Below are positions 7,984 to 16,601 of a stretch of DNA of 56,328 nt, one piece after another. How positions within the stretch are numbered: the stretch's first letter is position 1; every line of letters begins with the position of its first letter. The DNA lies in contig NZ_MNAH01000001.1 of NCBI RefSeq assembly GCF_001976065.1, forward strand, positions 408,452-464,779. Reading direction: 5' to 3'. Source of the DNA: Pseudomonas putida. Its GTDB lineage: Bacteria; Pseudomonadota; Gammaproteobacteria; Pseudomonadales; Pseudomonadaceae. The notes beneath the pieces were generated by a model. The model was not told where the DNA came from, made no database searches, and saw nothing but the letters and a program-made list of their open reading frames with translations. The position numbers and the translations under genes were made by a program.

Positions 7984-9110
7984 GGGTGCAACTCTTGGGG
8001 GGTACGAATGCCCTGGCTTTCACGAAACACCGCCACGCGCCAGGCCACGCCTTCACGAATCAGGATGCGCGAGCAATGCACGTTGAAGTTCAGGTCGCGC
8101 CCGTTCAGGTCCGGCAGGGGCAGGTTGTGCCAGGTACGTTCGGGCAAGGCAGTGTCCAACAGCAAACGGGCGATGCCGGCGCCATGGGTGATGCCGAAGG
8201 TGTCTTCGAAGGCTGCGTTGCGCCATTGCGGTTGCTGGTGTTCATCAATCACCAGCACCGCGTCGGGCACGGCGTCGAAGACTCGGCGCAAGGCATCGAT
8301 GCGTTGCTCGGCATCGTGCTGCATGCGCAACTCCTGGCTGACATCACGAATGCTGCCCCACATGCGCAACAGTTGGCCATTGACGATGGTGGCCCTGACG
8401 TCGTTTTCCACGTAGGCCGGCGAGCCATCGTGGCGACGATCCACCGACAGTGCGCCGTCGACGTGAAACCCGGATTCGATCAGGCGCCGCACAAACTCTT
8501 CGTTGGCCGGGCTACGCGGCCAGTACAGGCGCACCGGTTGCTGGTTGAAGTCGACATCCGACGGCATCTCATACACCTCGGCCATGGCACGATTGCACAG
8601 GCGCCAGTGGGAGTCGTTTTCGAACACCTGGCGCACGATCTCATCCGGGGCATGGTTGATGTCCACTGCCTCGGCGAATTCGATGCACCAGTAGGCGACC
8701 TTGGCGCTCTGCAGCATCTGGCTCATCACTTCATTGGCGTTGTGCATTTCGCGCAGCCGGTGCCCCAGCGTACCGAGGGGAATTTTCAACAGGTGCAGGC
8801 GTGCCGGCTGTACGTTTCGCCACTCCAGCACACCGTTGGCAATCACATGCAGCAGCCCACCGTTGTGGCGAATCAGGGTCAGTTCGAGGCTGTGGATCAG
8901 TTCATCGGCGGGCGGGTTGGCAAACAGTGCCTGCACCGTGCGTAGCGACTCGACGCTCAATACCCGTTCGATCCGTTGATTGAGCAGTTCTTCGGGCGCA
9001 TAGCCCAATTGGTCGCTCAGGCTGGACGACAAGCTGAGCAGTTGTCCGTCGGCGCCGACGGTACTGGTCAGGGGCTGGGCTTTGTTGACCAGCAAATTCA
9101 GGATATCCAT
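7980..9110 (-). CDS. PAS-domain protein without an output domain
   Basis: A 376-residue protein that appears to be three consecutive PAS-like folds (about 10-125, 128-245 and 262-370). Typical pieces are DGQLLSLSSSLSDQLGYAPEELL in the first, WRLCNRAMAEVYEMP in the second and AVPDAVLVIDEHQQPQWRNAAFEDTFG in the third. I see no kinase, GGDEF, EAL or DNA-binding region, and no membrane segment. It is translationally coupled to the sigma-54 activator (ATGA overlap), so it probably senses a signal such as an amine, redox state or oxygen and passes it by protein contact. That role is an inference from context. Confidence 0.8.
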   Translation of the reverse strand: MDILNLLVNKAQPLTSTVGADGQLLSLSSSLSDQLGYAPEELLNQRIERVLSVESLRTVQALFANPPADELIHSLELTLIRHNGGLLHVIANGVLEWRNVQPARLHLLKIPLGTLGHRLREMHNANEVMSQMLQSAKVAYWCIEFAEAVDINHAPDEIVRQVFENDSHWRLCNRAMAEVYEMPSDVDFNQQPVRLYWPRSPANEEFVRRLIESGFHVDGALSVDRRHDGSPAYVENDVRATIVNGQLLRMWGSIRDVSQELRMQHDAEQRIDALRRVFDAVPDAVLVIDEHQQPQWRNAAFEDTFGITHGAGIARLLLDTALPERTWHNLPLPDLNGRDLNFNVHCSRILIREGVAWRVAVFRESQGIRTPQELHP

Positions 9111-9173
9111 GCGTGGATCGGCTCGATTCGGCTAATGGGACCTGGGCACACAGGGCCAGGGCAGTTTGGTAGG

Positions 9174-9189
9174 GGCATATCGCATGCCA
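9174..9189 (-). promoter_or_regulatory. Possible sigma-54-like promoter before the PAS gene
   Basis: On the minus strand TGGCATGCGATATGCC has GG and GC 10 bp apart, as at -24/-12, and lies 64 bp upstream of the PAS gene. It is also a near palindrome (GGCAT/ATGCC), so it could instead be an operator. Weak. Confidence 0.3.
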
Positions 9190-9311
9190 ACTCAAACGCC
9201 AGTGAACAGTGGCCTTGCCCAAGGCCGTTTTGAACAAGTGCTGCGTTATTGCAGCATAATCGGCAAATACACAGCTCGTTGGATGAGATCGATGGTCTTG
9301 CGCAGAACCTT

Positions 9312-9393
9312 GTAAGGAGCTGGCTTGTCGGGTCGCCGCAGCGCAGCGAAGGCGTCCGTCAGATCACCATCGCCATCAAGCCAGCACCTACAG
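9312..9393. repeat. Diverged REPIN
   Basis: GTAAGGAGCTGGCTTGTCGG is followed about 50 bp later by the inverse CATCAAGCCAGCACCTACAGG. The arms carry several mismatches relative to the other copies in this window. Confidence 0.65.
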
Positions 9394-9430
9394 GACCAAA
9401 TCGATCTAAAAATTCCAGGCCACGCCCTGG

Positions 9431-9731
9431 GCGTTTTGCTAATCTGAAGTTGTAGGTGAAAACGCAGACTGATGCGCAAGCGGATAGCGAGGACGCGTGG
9501 GGCGCGTTCCGAAGGGTACACGGTTAGAAAGATCTCCGCGCTGAGATCCAGCCCTTATGCCGTGTGAAGCAGGACAGCGCTTATTGCTGTTGCTGTGAGA
9601 GTCCTGATAAACCTCGTAAGCCAGAGACCAGCGCTGGCCACCTACTTGGCTCTTTGAAGCCTGCCTTGTGCAGCTGAACATATGCAGCTAGCCAAGATCA
9701 AATGCCCCGACTTCGGGGCATTTGTTTGTCT
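9431..9731 (+). ncRNA. Candidate structured non-coding RNA, unidentified
   Basis: No convincing gene lies here, but almost the whole stretch folds into perfect short stems. They are GCGTTTT 9431-9437 with 9459-9465, ACACGG 9518-9523 with 9560-9565, enclosing GATCTC 9531-9536 with 9543-9548, AGGAC 9571-9575 with 9601-9605, the palindrome 9628-9637, and CTTGGCT 9645-9651 with 9690-9696, enclosing AGCTG 9672-9676 with 9685-9689. It ends at a 10-bp terminator hairpin followed by TTTGTTTGT, which favours plus-strand transcription. I do not recognise the family. The minus strand folds equally well, so direction is inferred from the terminator. Confidence 0.45.
9700..9731. terminator. Rho-independent terminator
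   Basis: AAATGCCCCG and CGGGGCATTT form a perfect 10-bp stem around an ACTT loop, followed by GTTTGTC on the plus strand. It could also end the minus-strand ABC transporter operon, whose last stop is at 9755. Confidence 0.8.
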
Positions 9732-9754
9732 GCCTGATTGCCATTGGCGCGATC

Positions 9755-10522
9755 TCAGGCCTTCACCCAACGCTGGCGACTCCAGCTGCTCAGCGTATCG
9801 ACGGCAAACACCAACACCAGCATCGCCAGAATGACCGTGCTGGCTTGCGCTTCCTGAAACAGGCTGAGGCTGACATAGAGCATTTGACCCAGGCCGCCGG
9901 CACCGACGAAACCCAGCACGCTGGCCATGCGGATGTTGTTCTCCCAGCGGTACAGGATGTAGGCCAACAGTTGCGGCACGAGATTGGGCAGGGTGCCGTA
10001 GCAGAACGCCCACACGGCGTTACCGCCTTGCAGCCGGATGGCGTCGGCCGGTTCCGGCGGGGTGTTTTCCAGTGCTTCGGCGAACAACCGACCAAGCACG
10101 CCGGTGGTATGCAGTGCCAGTGCCAGGGTGCCGGCGTTCGGGCCGAGCCCGGCGGCCAGCACCATCAGCGCGGCCCACACCAGTTCCGGAATCGCGCGCA
10201 GGGCATTGAGCACCAGGCGGGAAATATTTTGCAGCGTCCAGCCGAAGCGTCCGGCTGCGGGCAATGCCAGCAGCAAACCGAGCACGGCGGCAAGCAAGGT
10301 GCCGAGGGCCGACATGGCAAGGGTTTCCACAGCGCCATGACCAATGGCTTGCAGATGCGCGGCGCTCAGGTCCGGGCTCAGGAAACGCTGTGCGTAGGCG
10401 CCCATCTGTGCCAAGTTGCCGCTGTCACCCAGTTCGCCCAGATCAATACCCAGGTAGATGAACGAAGCGATCACCGCCGCGCCGATACCGCCAACCAGCA
10501 GCAGGTTGATCAGGCGATTCAT
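9755..10522 (-). CDS. PhnE-like ABC transporter permease (second)
   Basis: A 255-residue inner-membrane protein with about six membrane segments and the binding-protein-dependent permease loop around ALRAIPELVWAALM, then [12 protein letters not shown] near the C-terminus. Both are typical of PhnE/phosphonate-type permeases. It is the last gene of a four-gene operon and overlaps the preceding permease by 4 bp. The two permeases share the same fold and motifs and probably form a heterodimer that the ATPase drives. The solute is not certain: no phosphonate-cleaving gene is nearby. Confidence 0.85.
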   Translation of the reverse strand: MNRLINLLLVGGIGAAVIASFIYLGIDLGELGDSGNLAQMGAYAQRFLSPDLSAAHLQAIGHGAVETLAMSALGTLLAAVLGLLLALPAAGRFGWTLQNISRLVLNALRAIPELVWAALMVLAAGLGPNAGTLALALHTTGVLGRLFAEALENTPPEPADAIRLQGGNAVWAFCYGTLPNLVPQLLAYILYRWENNIRMASVLGFVGAGGLGQMLYVSLSLFQEAQASTVILAMLVLVFAVDTLSSWSRQRWVKA

Positions 10523-11346
10523 GCCAGCCTCCCACGCAGCAGGCGACTGAGCTGGTCGGCGAACAACACCAGAACAAGAAACGTCAGCAGCAGGCTGGCC
10601 ACTTCACCGCCGGCGAACATGCGCAGTGACAAATCCATCTGCTGGCCGAGCCCACCGGCGCCGACGAAGCCCATCACCACCGAGGCGCGAATCGCGCATT
10701 CCCAGCGGTACACCGTGTACGAAATCAGCTCCGGTGCGACGTTGGGCAATATTCCATAACTGAACGCCGCCAGCCGACCGCTGCCGGTTTGCAGCAAGGC
10801 GTGGGCGGGGCGCTGGTCAACCGACTCGAATATTTCCGCGTAGACCTTGCCCAGCATGCCGCTGTAAGTGATGGCAATCGCCAGCACTCCTGCCGTCGGG
10901 CCTAACCCGACGGCGCGCACGAACAGCAAGGCCCATACGATTTCCGGAACGCTGCGCAGGAAGATCAGCACACTGCGCACTGGCCAGCGCAGCAACTGGC
11001 CCCAGTAACCCGGTTGCCCGGCCCGGTAAGCGGCGGACAGCGAGAGTGCGCGGCTGGCGAGCAGGCTGGCAGGGACAGCCAGCAGCAACGCGAGTGCCAT
11101 TCCGGCCGTGGCGATGGCCAGGGTCTGCAAGGTGGCTTGCCACAGCAGTTCGAGGAACGTCCGGTCATGGGCAGGGGGCCAGAAAGCGGAGACGAAGCGG
11201 CCTATTTCACTCTGGCTGTCACTGGCCAGGAGCACGCCCAGGTCCAGTTCACTGAAATGAATGCCAGGCCACAACAGGGCGATCGCCAGCAGGCTGAGCA
11301 ACAGGCGAGGGTGGGTGGCCGGGTCTCGGGTATCGCGCCTCAGCAT
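10519..11346 (-). CDS. PhnE-like ABC transporter permease (first)
   Basis: A 275-residue membrane protein of the PhnE permease family, with [15 protein letters not shown] and [14 protein letters not shown], the cytoplasmic coupling segment that meets the ATPase. It begins 7 bp inside the ATPase gene and its stop overlaps the start of the second permease (ATGA), so all four transporter genes are translated as a coupled unit. It is slightly longer at the N-terminus than the second permease. Its predicted role is to form half of the channel for an oxyanion such as phosphonate, phosphite or selenate. Confidence 0.85.
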   Translation of the reverse strand: MLRRDTRDPATHPRLLLSLLAIALLWPGIHFSELDLGVLLASDSQSEIGRFVSAFWPPAHDRTFLELLWQATLQTLAIATAGMALALLLAVPASLLASRALSLSAAYRAGQPGYWGQLLRWPVRSVLIFLRSVPEIVWALLFVRAVGLGPTAGVLAIAITYSGMLGKVYAEIFESVDQRPAHALLQTGSGRLAAFSYGILPNVAPELISYTVYRWECAIRASVVMGFVGAGGLGQQMDLSLRMFAGGEVASLLLTFLVLVLFADQLSRLLRGRLA

Positions 11347-12137
11347 CGGGGGATCTGCACAGCCAAGGGCGTCACGGCAATCGCTGGCGATTGCAGCTGT
11401 TCGTTGGCGTAGAGTCTGTCGAGCAACTCGCGATCGACTGCATCGGGCGCAAGGTCGAACAGGATCTGCCCGTCACGCAAGCCGATGATCCGCGAAAAAT
11501 GCGCCAGGGCCAGCTCCACCGCGTGCAGGCTGGCGACCAGGGTGACGTCGTGCTTGCGTGCATGGCGGCACAGGACGCAAAGTGTGTGCGCAGCCAGGAC
11601 CGGGTCCATCGCCGATACGGGCTCGTCGGCCAGCAATACCTCGGGCGCCTGGTACAACACCCGGGCAATGCCGACCCGCTGCAGTTGTCCGCCGGACAGC
11701 TGTTGGCACTGGGCAAATAGTTTATCGCCCAGGTCCAGCCGGGCCAATGCCGCGCGTGCTCCCGCAATATCCAGTGGATGCAGCAGGTTCAGCAAGCTTT
11801 TGCCCAATCCCCACTGGCCGAGCTTTCCGGCCAGCACCGCCGTGACCACCCGCTGACGCGGTGGCAAGGGAGGCGACTGATGAACCAGGCCGATGCGTGC
11901 ACGCAGGTGCTGACGCTGGCGGGCAGACAACTGCCAGGCATTTTCGCCAAGCAATTGCAGCTCGCCGCTACTCGGTTTCAGGCCGGTGGCAAGTACGTGG
12001 AGCAGGCTCGACTTGCCCGCGCCGGACGGGCCGATGATGGCGACCTGTTCACCGGCTTCGATGTGCAGGTCCAGGCTACGCAGCGCCTGTACGCCATTGG
12101 CGTGGCTGAGGCTGACCCGGGTCAGGTGCAATGTCAT
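11340..12137 (-). CDS. PhnC-like ABC transporter ATP-binding protein
   Basis: A 265-residue ATPase with Walker A GPSGAGKS (36-43), a Q-loop at HQSPPLPP, signature LSGGQLQR and Walker B VLLADEP followed by the switch histidine in SLHAVE. This layout is typical of PhnC. It powers import through the two PhnE-like permeases. The ATG overlaps the stop of the binding-protein gene by 4 bp. Some residues around the Q-loop (PPLPPRQRV) differ from classical PhnC, in line with a transporter for a different oxyanion. Confidence 0.88.
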   Translation of the reverse strand: MTLHLTRVSLSHANGVQALRSLDLHIEAGEQVAIIGPSGAGKSSLLHVLATGLKPSSGELQLLGENAWQLSARQRQHLRARIGLVHQSPPLPPRQRVVTAVLAGKLGQWGLGKSLLNLLHPLDIAGARAALARLDLGDKLFAQCQQLSGGQLQRVGIARVLYQAPEVLLADEPVSAMDPVLAAHTLCVLCRHARKHDVTLVASLHAVELALAHFSRIIGLRDGQILFDLAPDAVDRELLDRLYANEQLQSPAIAVTPLAVQIPRC

Positions 12138-12985
12138 TTGAGCAGGTCGGCGGCGCGTGCGGCTTCCTCGATGCCCTTGTAGTTCTCAGGCTTGGTCTCG
12201 ATGAAACGACTGGCGGCCTGCAAGTCGAGGATGGCTTTCTGCTCGGGGTTCGCCGGATCGAGCGCGAGGAACGCGGCCTTGATCTTCGCCGCCAGCGCCG
12301 GGTCGAGGGTGCCGCGCACGGTCCAGTTGTAGTCGTAGTAAGCCGGCGTGGTGGCGAAGACCTTGACCTTGTCGGTGTCGACCTTGCCGGCCTTGACCAG
12401 TTTTTCCCAGACGCTGGCATTCAGGACACCGGCGTCGACCTTGCCCGCCTGGACCCAGGCCACGGTGGCGTCATGGGCGCCGGAGTAGCCCACGCGACTG
12501 AAGAAAGTTTCCGGCTTGATGCCGTCCTGCAGCATGAAATAACGCGGCATCAGGCTGCCGGAGGTCGAAGACACCGAGCCGAAGGCAAAGGTCTTGCCCT
12601 TGAGGTCGGCGAGGGATTTGACGTTCGGGTCGGCGGTGATGAACTTGCTGGTGAACTGCGCATCCTGCTCGCGCTGCACCAACGGTATGGCGTTTCCGGT
12701 TTTCAGCCGCGCCTGGACGAAGGTGAACCCGCCGAGCCAGGCCATGTCGATCCGATCGGTGGCCAGCGCCTCGACCACGGCCGGGTAGTCACTCACCGGC
12801 ACGAACTCGACCTTCATGCCCAACTGCTGTTCCAGATAAGTGCCCAGGGGCTGGAACTTGCGCAGCAGTTCGGTGGGGGCTTCATCGGGAATGGCGCTGA
12901 CCTTGAGGACGTCGGCGGCCTGTGCCAGCAGGGTGGTAAAACACAGGGACAAGCCGACAGCCAATGCCAGGGTGCGTTTGAGCAT
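12134..12985 (-). CDS. PhnD-like periplasmic binding protein (phosphonate/selenate-type oxyanion)
   Basis: A 283-residue secreted protein. I start it at [12 protein letters not shown] (12985), which gives a clean signal peptide ending in LLAQA, and has GGAGAACTTTC as ribosome binding site; a longer frame upstream lacks both. The mature part is a type II periplasmic binding protein of the PhnD group, with AWLGGFTFV and [16 protein letters not shown] (a Ser/Thr-rich oxyanion pocket) and [21 protein letters not shown]. Some close relatives are annotated as putative selenate binders, so the ligand may be selenate or another oxyanion rather than phosphonate. It is the first gene of the operon. Confidence 0.85.
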   Translation of the reverse strand: MLKRTLALAVGLSLCFTTLLAQAADVLKVSAIPDEAPTELLRKFQPLGTYLEQQLGMKVEFVPVSDYPAVVEALATDRIDMAWLGGFTFVQARLKTGNAIPLVQREQDAQFTSKFITADPNVKSLADLKGKTFAFGSVSSTSGSLMPRYFMLQDGIKPETFFSRVGYSGAHDATVAWVQAGKVDAGVLNASVWEKLVKAGKVDTDKVKVFATTPAYYDYNWTVRGTLDPALAAKIKAAFLALDPANPEQKAILDLQAASRFIETKPENYKGIEEAARAADLLK

Positions 12986-13362
12986 GAAAGTTCTCCGGTT
13001 CATTAGCGCAAGTATTTGCCAGCGCCGGACCCGCATGGATAACGGTCAGGCGCTTTTTGAGGGTAGACGACGTGCGGCGATTATAAGCGTTGCCGAGGCT
13101 TTGTCGCGCTCATGTCCTGCCGTTGATTCATTATTCGGCGGGGGGGCGACGTTACGTCACCGTTCGGTGGATACGAAGAGTCGGGTTCGCCCGATCATCC
13201 GCAAGGAGCTCGGGGTGAATGCGTATCGCAACGTATCCACCCTTCATCCAGCTACGTTGGCATACAAAAGCCGGGGTGGCGGGACACGCAGGCGATACAT
13301 GGCGAGCGCGTAATGCAACGGCCGCACAACGGCTTTTACCTTGCGCTCACTGGAGAATCACC
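12986..13362. other. Divergent intergenic region, nothing identified
   Basis: These 377 bp separate the transporter operon (minus) from the cupin gene (plus) and must hold both promoters. I found no clear operator, RNA or gene here. A short in-frame extension of the cupin frame (from 13219) lacks a signal peptide and is not used. Confidence 0.5.
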
Positions 13363-13812
13363 ATGTCCCGAATCCCTACCCGCCATGCGGCAGGCCTGCT
13401 CGGCGTTGCCCTGATCACCGCGACTCTCGGCGCTTTCACCGGCCTTGCCCAGGCTCAGGAGTCAGGCCAGCCGCCGGCGAAAAACTGGCAGGCCGGCCTT
13501 TCGCGTACCGACCTGGTGCGCCGCGACCTCGATGTCGCCGGGCGCGAAGTCATTCAGGTGCGCGTGGACTTCGATGCGGGCGTGGTGTCGCCGAAACATT
13601 CGCACCCCGGCGTAGAGGTGGCCTACGTCATCGAGGGTACGTTCGAATATCAACTCGAAGGGCAACCGGCCGTGACGCTCAAGGCCGGTGACTCCCTGTA
13701 CATTCCGGCAGGCACCGCCCATGTGGCCAAAAACATCGGCCAGGGCAAGGGGTCGGAACTGGCGACCTACATCGTCAAGAAAGACACGCCGCTGGTGGTG
13801 CTGGAGCAGTAA
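13363..13812 (+). CDS. Periplasmic cupin-domain protein
   Basis: A 149-residue secreted protein. The start at 13363 (MSRIPTRH) follows the ribosome binding site TGGAGAATCACC and gives a signal peptide ending near GLAQAQ. The mature protein is a single cupin_2 barrel: PKHSHPGVEVAYVIEGTFEY supplies metal-binding His and Glu, and GDSLYIPAGTAHVAKN supplies the second motif. Related proteins are small periplasmic metal-binding cupins of mostly unknown function. It lies 6 bp from the convergent end of an MFS exporter gene, with no clear functional link to it. Confidence 0.85.
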   Translation: MSRIPTRHAAGLLGVALITATLGAFTGLAQAQESGQPPAKNWQAGLSRTDLVRRDLDVAGREVIQVRVDFDAGVVSPKHSHPGVEVAYVIEGTFEYQLEGQPAVTLKAGDSLYIPAGTAHVAKNIGQGKGSELATYIVKKDTPLVVLEQ

Positions 13813-13818
13813 GCGCCC

Positions 13819-15081
13819 TTACTGCGACTCTGCCTGCCTGCGCCACGCGATCAGGCAGGCGACGACGATCAGCCCCAGCGCGACCAGGAAGGTCGTGCGC
13901 ATGCCGCTGGCAATGGCCTGCGGCTGCGCGGTGCCGATATCGACCGCCTTGGAGGCCAGGGCAAACACGGCGCCCATCGCCGAGGCCCCGGTGACCAGGC
14001 CCAGGTTACGCGACAGGTTGAGCAGGCCGGACACCACACCGCGTTGTTCGGGCAGCACGCCGAGCATCACGGCGGTGTTGTTGGCAGTCTGGAACAGCGC
14101 ATACCCCAAGGTGATAACGACCATGGACGCGAGGTAGCCGCCGACGCCCAGCGTTTCGGGCAGCACTGACAACAGGCAGCAGCCAAGCGCCATGCCCAGG
14201 AGCCCGGCGAGGGTCATGCCAGGGGCCCCGCAACGATCGACCAGGCGCCCGGCGGGCACACCGGTCAGCGCGGCGACCAGCGGCCCGACCGACAGCGCCA
14301 GGCCAATCGCCACCGCCGTCAACCGCAGCGTCTGCGCCAAGTAGAACGGCCCGACCAGCAACGTCGCCATCATCACGGTGGTCACCAGCAGGCTCATGGC
14401 CAGGCTGCCGCTGAGTCGGCTATTGCGCAACAGGGCCAGTAACACCGTGCCCAGCGAATCGAAACCCGTACGCCCGGTTTGCCGCGGGCGATCCTCGGGC
14501 AGGTAGCGTTGCGCGAACAGCCAGGTCAGTACGCCCAGGGGCACGCTGATAAAGAAAATCCAGCGCCAGCCGAACCCGCCGATCAGCACACCGCCGAGCG
14601 CCGGGCCTGTCGCGGTGCCCATGGCGGACATGCTCCCCAGCAGCCCCATGGCGCCACCGGATTTGTCCTTGGCTACCGTATCGCCGACGAACGCCAGGGT
14701 CAGCGCCATCATTACCGCTGCGCCCAGGCCTTGTAGCGCTCTGGCCGCGATCAGCAGGTCAAGATTGGGCGCCAGGCCGCACAACGCTGACGCCAGGGTG
14801 AACAAGCCAATGCCGGACAGCAGCAGGCGGCGCCGACCGACAAGGTCACCGAGGCGACCGACGCTGACAATCGAGAGGGTGATGGCCAGCAGGTAGGCGA
14901 TGACCACCCACTGCACCTGTTGAAAGGATGCGCTGAATGCCTGAGCCAAAGAAGGCAGGCCGACATTGGCGATGCTGGTACCGAGGGACGACAACAACAT
15001 CGCCAACGACAGGCTGGCCAGCGCGCCTTTCACCGAGCGTGTGGGTTGAGCTATTGCCGCGACTGCGGGTCCGTTATTCAT
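13819..15081 (-). CDS. MFS transporter (drug/metabolite exporter type)
   Basis: A 420-residue inner-membrane protein with about 12 hydrophobic segments. It has the major-facilitator motif A loop GRLGDLVGRRRLLL after the second segment, and GPALGGVLIGGFGWRWIFFI, the motif C and WRW region typical of proton-driven drug and metabolite exporters of the EmrB/QacA kind, though shorter than 14-segment members. It is divergent from the LysR gene at 15215, separated by 133 bp, so that regulator probably controls it. The substrate is unknown. Confidence 0.87.
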   Translation of the reverse strand: MNNGPAVAAIAQPTRSVKGALASLSLAMLLSSLGTSIANVGLPSLAQAFSASFQQVQWVVIAYLLAITLSIVSVGRLGDLVGRRRLLLSGIGLFTLASALCGLAPNLDLLIAARALQGLGAAVMMALTLAFVGDTVAKDKSGGAMGLLGSMSAMGTATGPALGGVLIGGFGWRWIFFISVPLGVLTWLFAQRYLPEDRPRQTGRTGFDSLGTVLLALLRNSRLSGSLAMSLLVTTVMMATLLVGPFYLAQTLRLTAVAIGLALSVGPLVAALTGVPAGRLVDRCGAPGMTLAGLLGMALGCCLLSVLPETLGVGGYLASMVVITLGYALFQTANNTAVMLGVLPEQRGVVSGLLNLSRNLGLVTGASAMGAVFALASKAVDIGTAQPQAIASGMRTTFLVALGLIVVACLIAWRRQAESQ

Positions 15082-15163
15082 GGTATTCCCCTGTTCTGGC
15101 CACTCCCGATCGGAGCTACCCGAAATCTACGCTGGGGCCTAACATGGCGGAAGGCGCACGGTT

Positions 15164-15180
15164 TGCACTTATTACGTGCA
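15164..15180. promoter_or_regulatory. Possible LysR-type operator between the MFS and LysR genes
   Basis: TGCACTTATTACGTGCA is a perfect inverted repeat (TGCAC, 7-bp spacer, GTGCA) in the 133-bp divergent region, 34 bp upstream of the chosen LysR start. LysR proteins bind dyads of this size, often keeping a T and an A at the outer ends. Confidence 0.5.
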
Positions 15181-15214
15181 TACAACGCCATATCAACCGA
15201 CCCTGGGGCCACGC

Positions 15215-16108
15215 ATGTCCACTCCCGATCTCAATCTGTTGATCACCCTCGATGTGCTGCTGGCGGAAGGCAGTGTTGCCCGCGCCGCCAAACGCCTGCG
15301 CCTGAGCCCCTCGGCGATGAGCAGGGCGCTGGCGCGGTTGCGCGAGACCACGGGCGATCCGCTGCTGGTCAGGGCCGGCCGGGGCCTGGTGCCTACGCCG
15401 CGGGCGCTGGAGTTGCGTGAGCGGGTCGCGCAGCTGGTGCAGGACGCTGAAGCGGTGCTACGCCCGGCCGAGCAACCCAACCTCCTGCGGGTGTCGCGCA
15501 CTTTCACCTTGCGTAGCAGCGAAGGTTTTGTCGAAAACTTCGGTGCCGCACTGATCGCCCGCGTCGCCGAGCAGGCGCCGGGAATACGCCTGCGCTTCTT
15601 GCCCAAAATCGACAAGGACAGCACGGCATTGCGCGACGGCTCGGTCGATCTGGAAACCGGCGTGGTAGCCAATACCGCGAGCCCGGAACTGCGTACCCAA
15701 GGCTTGTTCCGCGATCGATGGGTCGGTGTGGTGCGCGCGGAGCATCCGCTGTGCGACGGCAAGCTATCGCCCGAGCGCTTTGTCGCGCACGCTCACATCA
15801 GCGTTTCACGGAGGGGGATGGACAAGGGGCCGATTGACGAAGCCCTGGGGGCGCTCGGTTTGCAGCGGAATATTGCAACCGAGGTCGGCGGTTTCTCGAC
15901 CGCACTGGCGCTGGCCAGGGCGAGCGACCTGATCGCCACCGTGCCCGAGCGGCATACCGCCAATCTTAGGTCCGGCATGCACAGCTTCGTGCTGCCATTT
16001 TCGCTCCCGGAATTTACCCTGGCGATGATCTGGCATCCTCGACTGGATGCCGATCCAGTGCATCGATGGTTGCGTAGTTGCTTAAGGGATATTTGCGTTC
16101 CTTTTTAA
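15215..16108 (+). CDS. LysR-family transcriptional regulator
   Basis: A 297-residue regulator starting MSTPDLNLLITLDVL. The N-terminal winged helix-turn-helix (GSVARAAKRLRLSPSAMSRALARLRE) is followed by a NodD/LysR-type effector domain of two lobes (about 90-290). The shape DLNLLITLDVLLAEGSV places it with the NodD/PcpR-like branch, which often controls a neighbouring efflux or catabolic gene. It is divergent from the MFS exporter. A GTG start 39 bp upstream (15176) is possible, but would run through the predicted operator, so I prefer 15215. Confidence 0.88.
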   Translation: MSTPDLNLLITLDVLLAEGSVARAAKRLRLSPSAMSRALARLRETTGDPLLVRAGRGLVPTPRALELRERVAQLVQDAEAVLRPAEQPNLLRVSRTFTLRSSEGFVENFGAALIARVAEQAPGIRLRFLPKIDKDSTALRDGSVDLETGVVANTASPELRTQGLFRDRWVGVVRAEHPLCDGKLSPERFVAHAHISVSRRGMDKGPIDEALGALGLQRNIATEVGGFSTALALARASDLIATVPERHTANLRSGMHSFVLPFSLPEFTLAMIWHPRLDADPVHRWLRSCLRDICVPF

Positions 16109-16601
16109 TATTAACCCGATTATTTATTTAGTTGATGTTAAAATAGTGGCCGTCTCATTATTGAAACTATTCTGCGTCGGCGTTTGTTTGATTGTAAGCG
16201 CTGGTCGGACTGATATAAAAAAATTGAATTTATAGTTTCGTATGCTGTACGGCGTAGCAATATGGATCCAGTTCATTTAATCAAGTATTTGATAAGGGCT
16301 CTCAGTTGCTCGCGGATGGCCAAGGGCTATCAATTTTAGCGCTTAGTTATTTACTGGGAATTAATAAGTCTTGTTATTATAAGAGCGGTGTAACTCTATG
16401 AATAATAAATAATTATTAATACTCTTCCGTGATTTCCTGTGCGTGAAAGTAACAGCAGGATTTGGCGACGAGTGGTGAAGAATTTTTGACGCTGGGCTTG
16501 TCAAAAAATAACTTCATAATAATCCACACGTTTCACAAATGTGATGCTAGTGTTCCACCTCCAATTAACCCGCACTTGTCTGTTTGTAGAGGACGTGCGT
16601 C
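16109..16601. other. AT-rich intergenic region before the exopolysaccharide operon
   Basis: These 493 bp are visibly richer in A and T than their surroundings and contain no believable gene. They include an inverted repeat (16483-16507) and a small palindrome TCACAAATGTGA (16533-16544). The long untranslated stretch suggests a regulated promoter for the operon that starts at 16602. Confidence 0.6.
16483..16507. promoter_or_regulatory. Inverted repeat TTTTTGAC / GTCAAAAA upstream of the exopolysaccharide operon
   Basis: Two perfect 8-bp arms surround a 9-bp spacer (GCTGGGCTT), about 95 bp before the first gene. The GTCAA/TTGAC core resembles half-sites described for FleQ, the c-di-GMP-responsive regulator of matrix genes in Pseudomonas, but the match is loose. 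Confidence 0.4.

Noticed and set aside
9439..9681. An 80-codon minus-strand frame in the structured region
   Set aside because: No ribosome site and no recognised motif; the stretch is better explained by stem-loops, though translation is not excluded.
12986..13036. Longer start for the PhnD-like gene
   Set aside because: The extra residues place a basic tail before the signal peptide and have no ribosome site, while 12985 has both features.
16533..16544. TCACAAATGTGA as a Vfr/CRP site
   Set aside because: The half-sites are only 2 bp apart, not the 6 bp that CRP-family proteins need.
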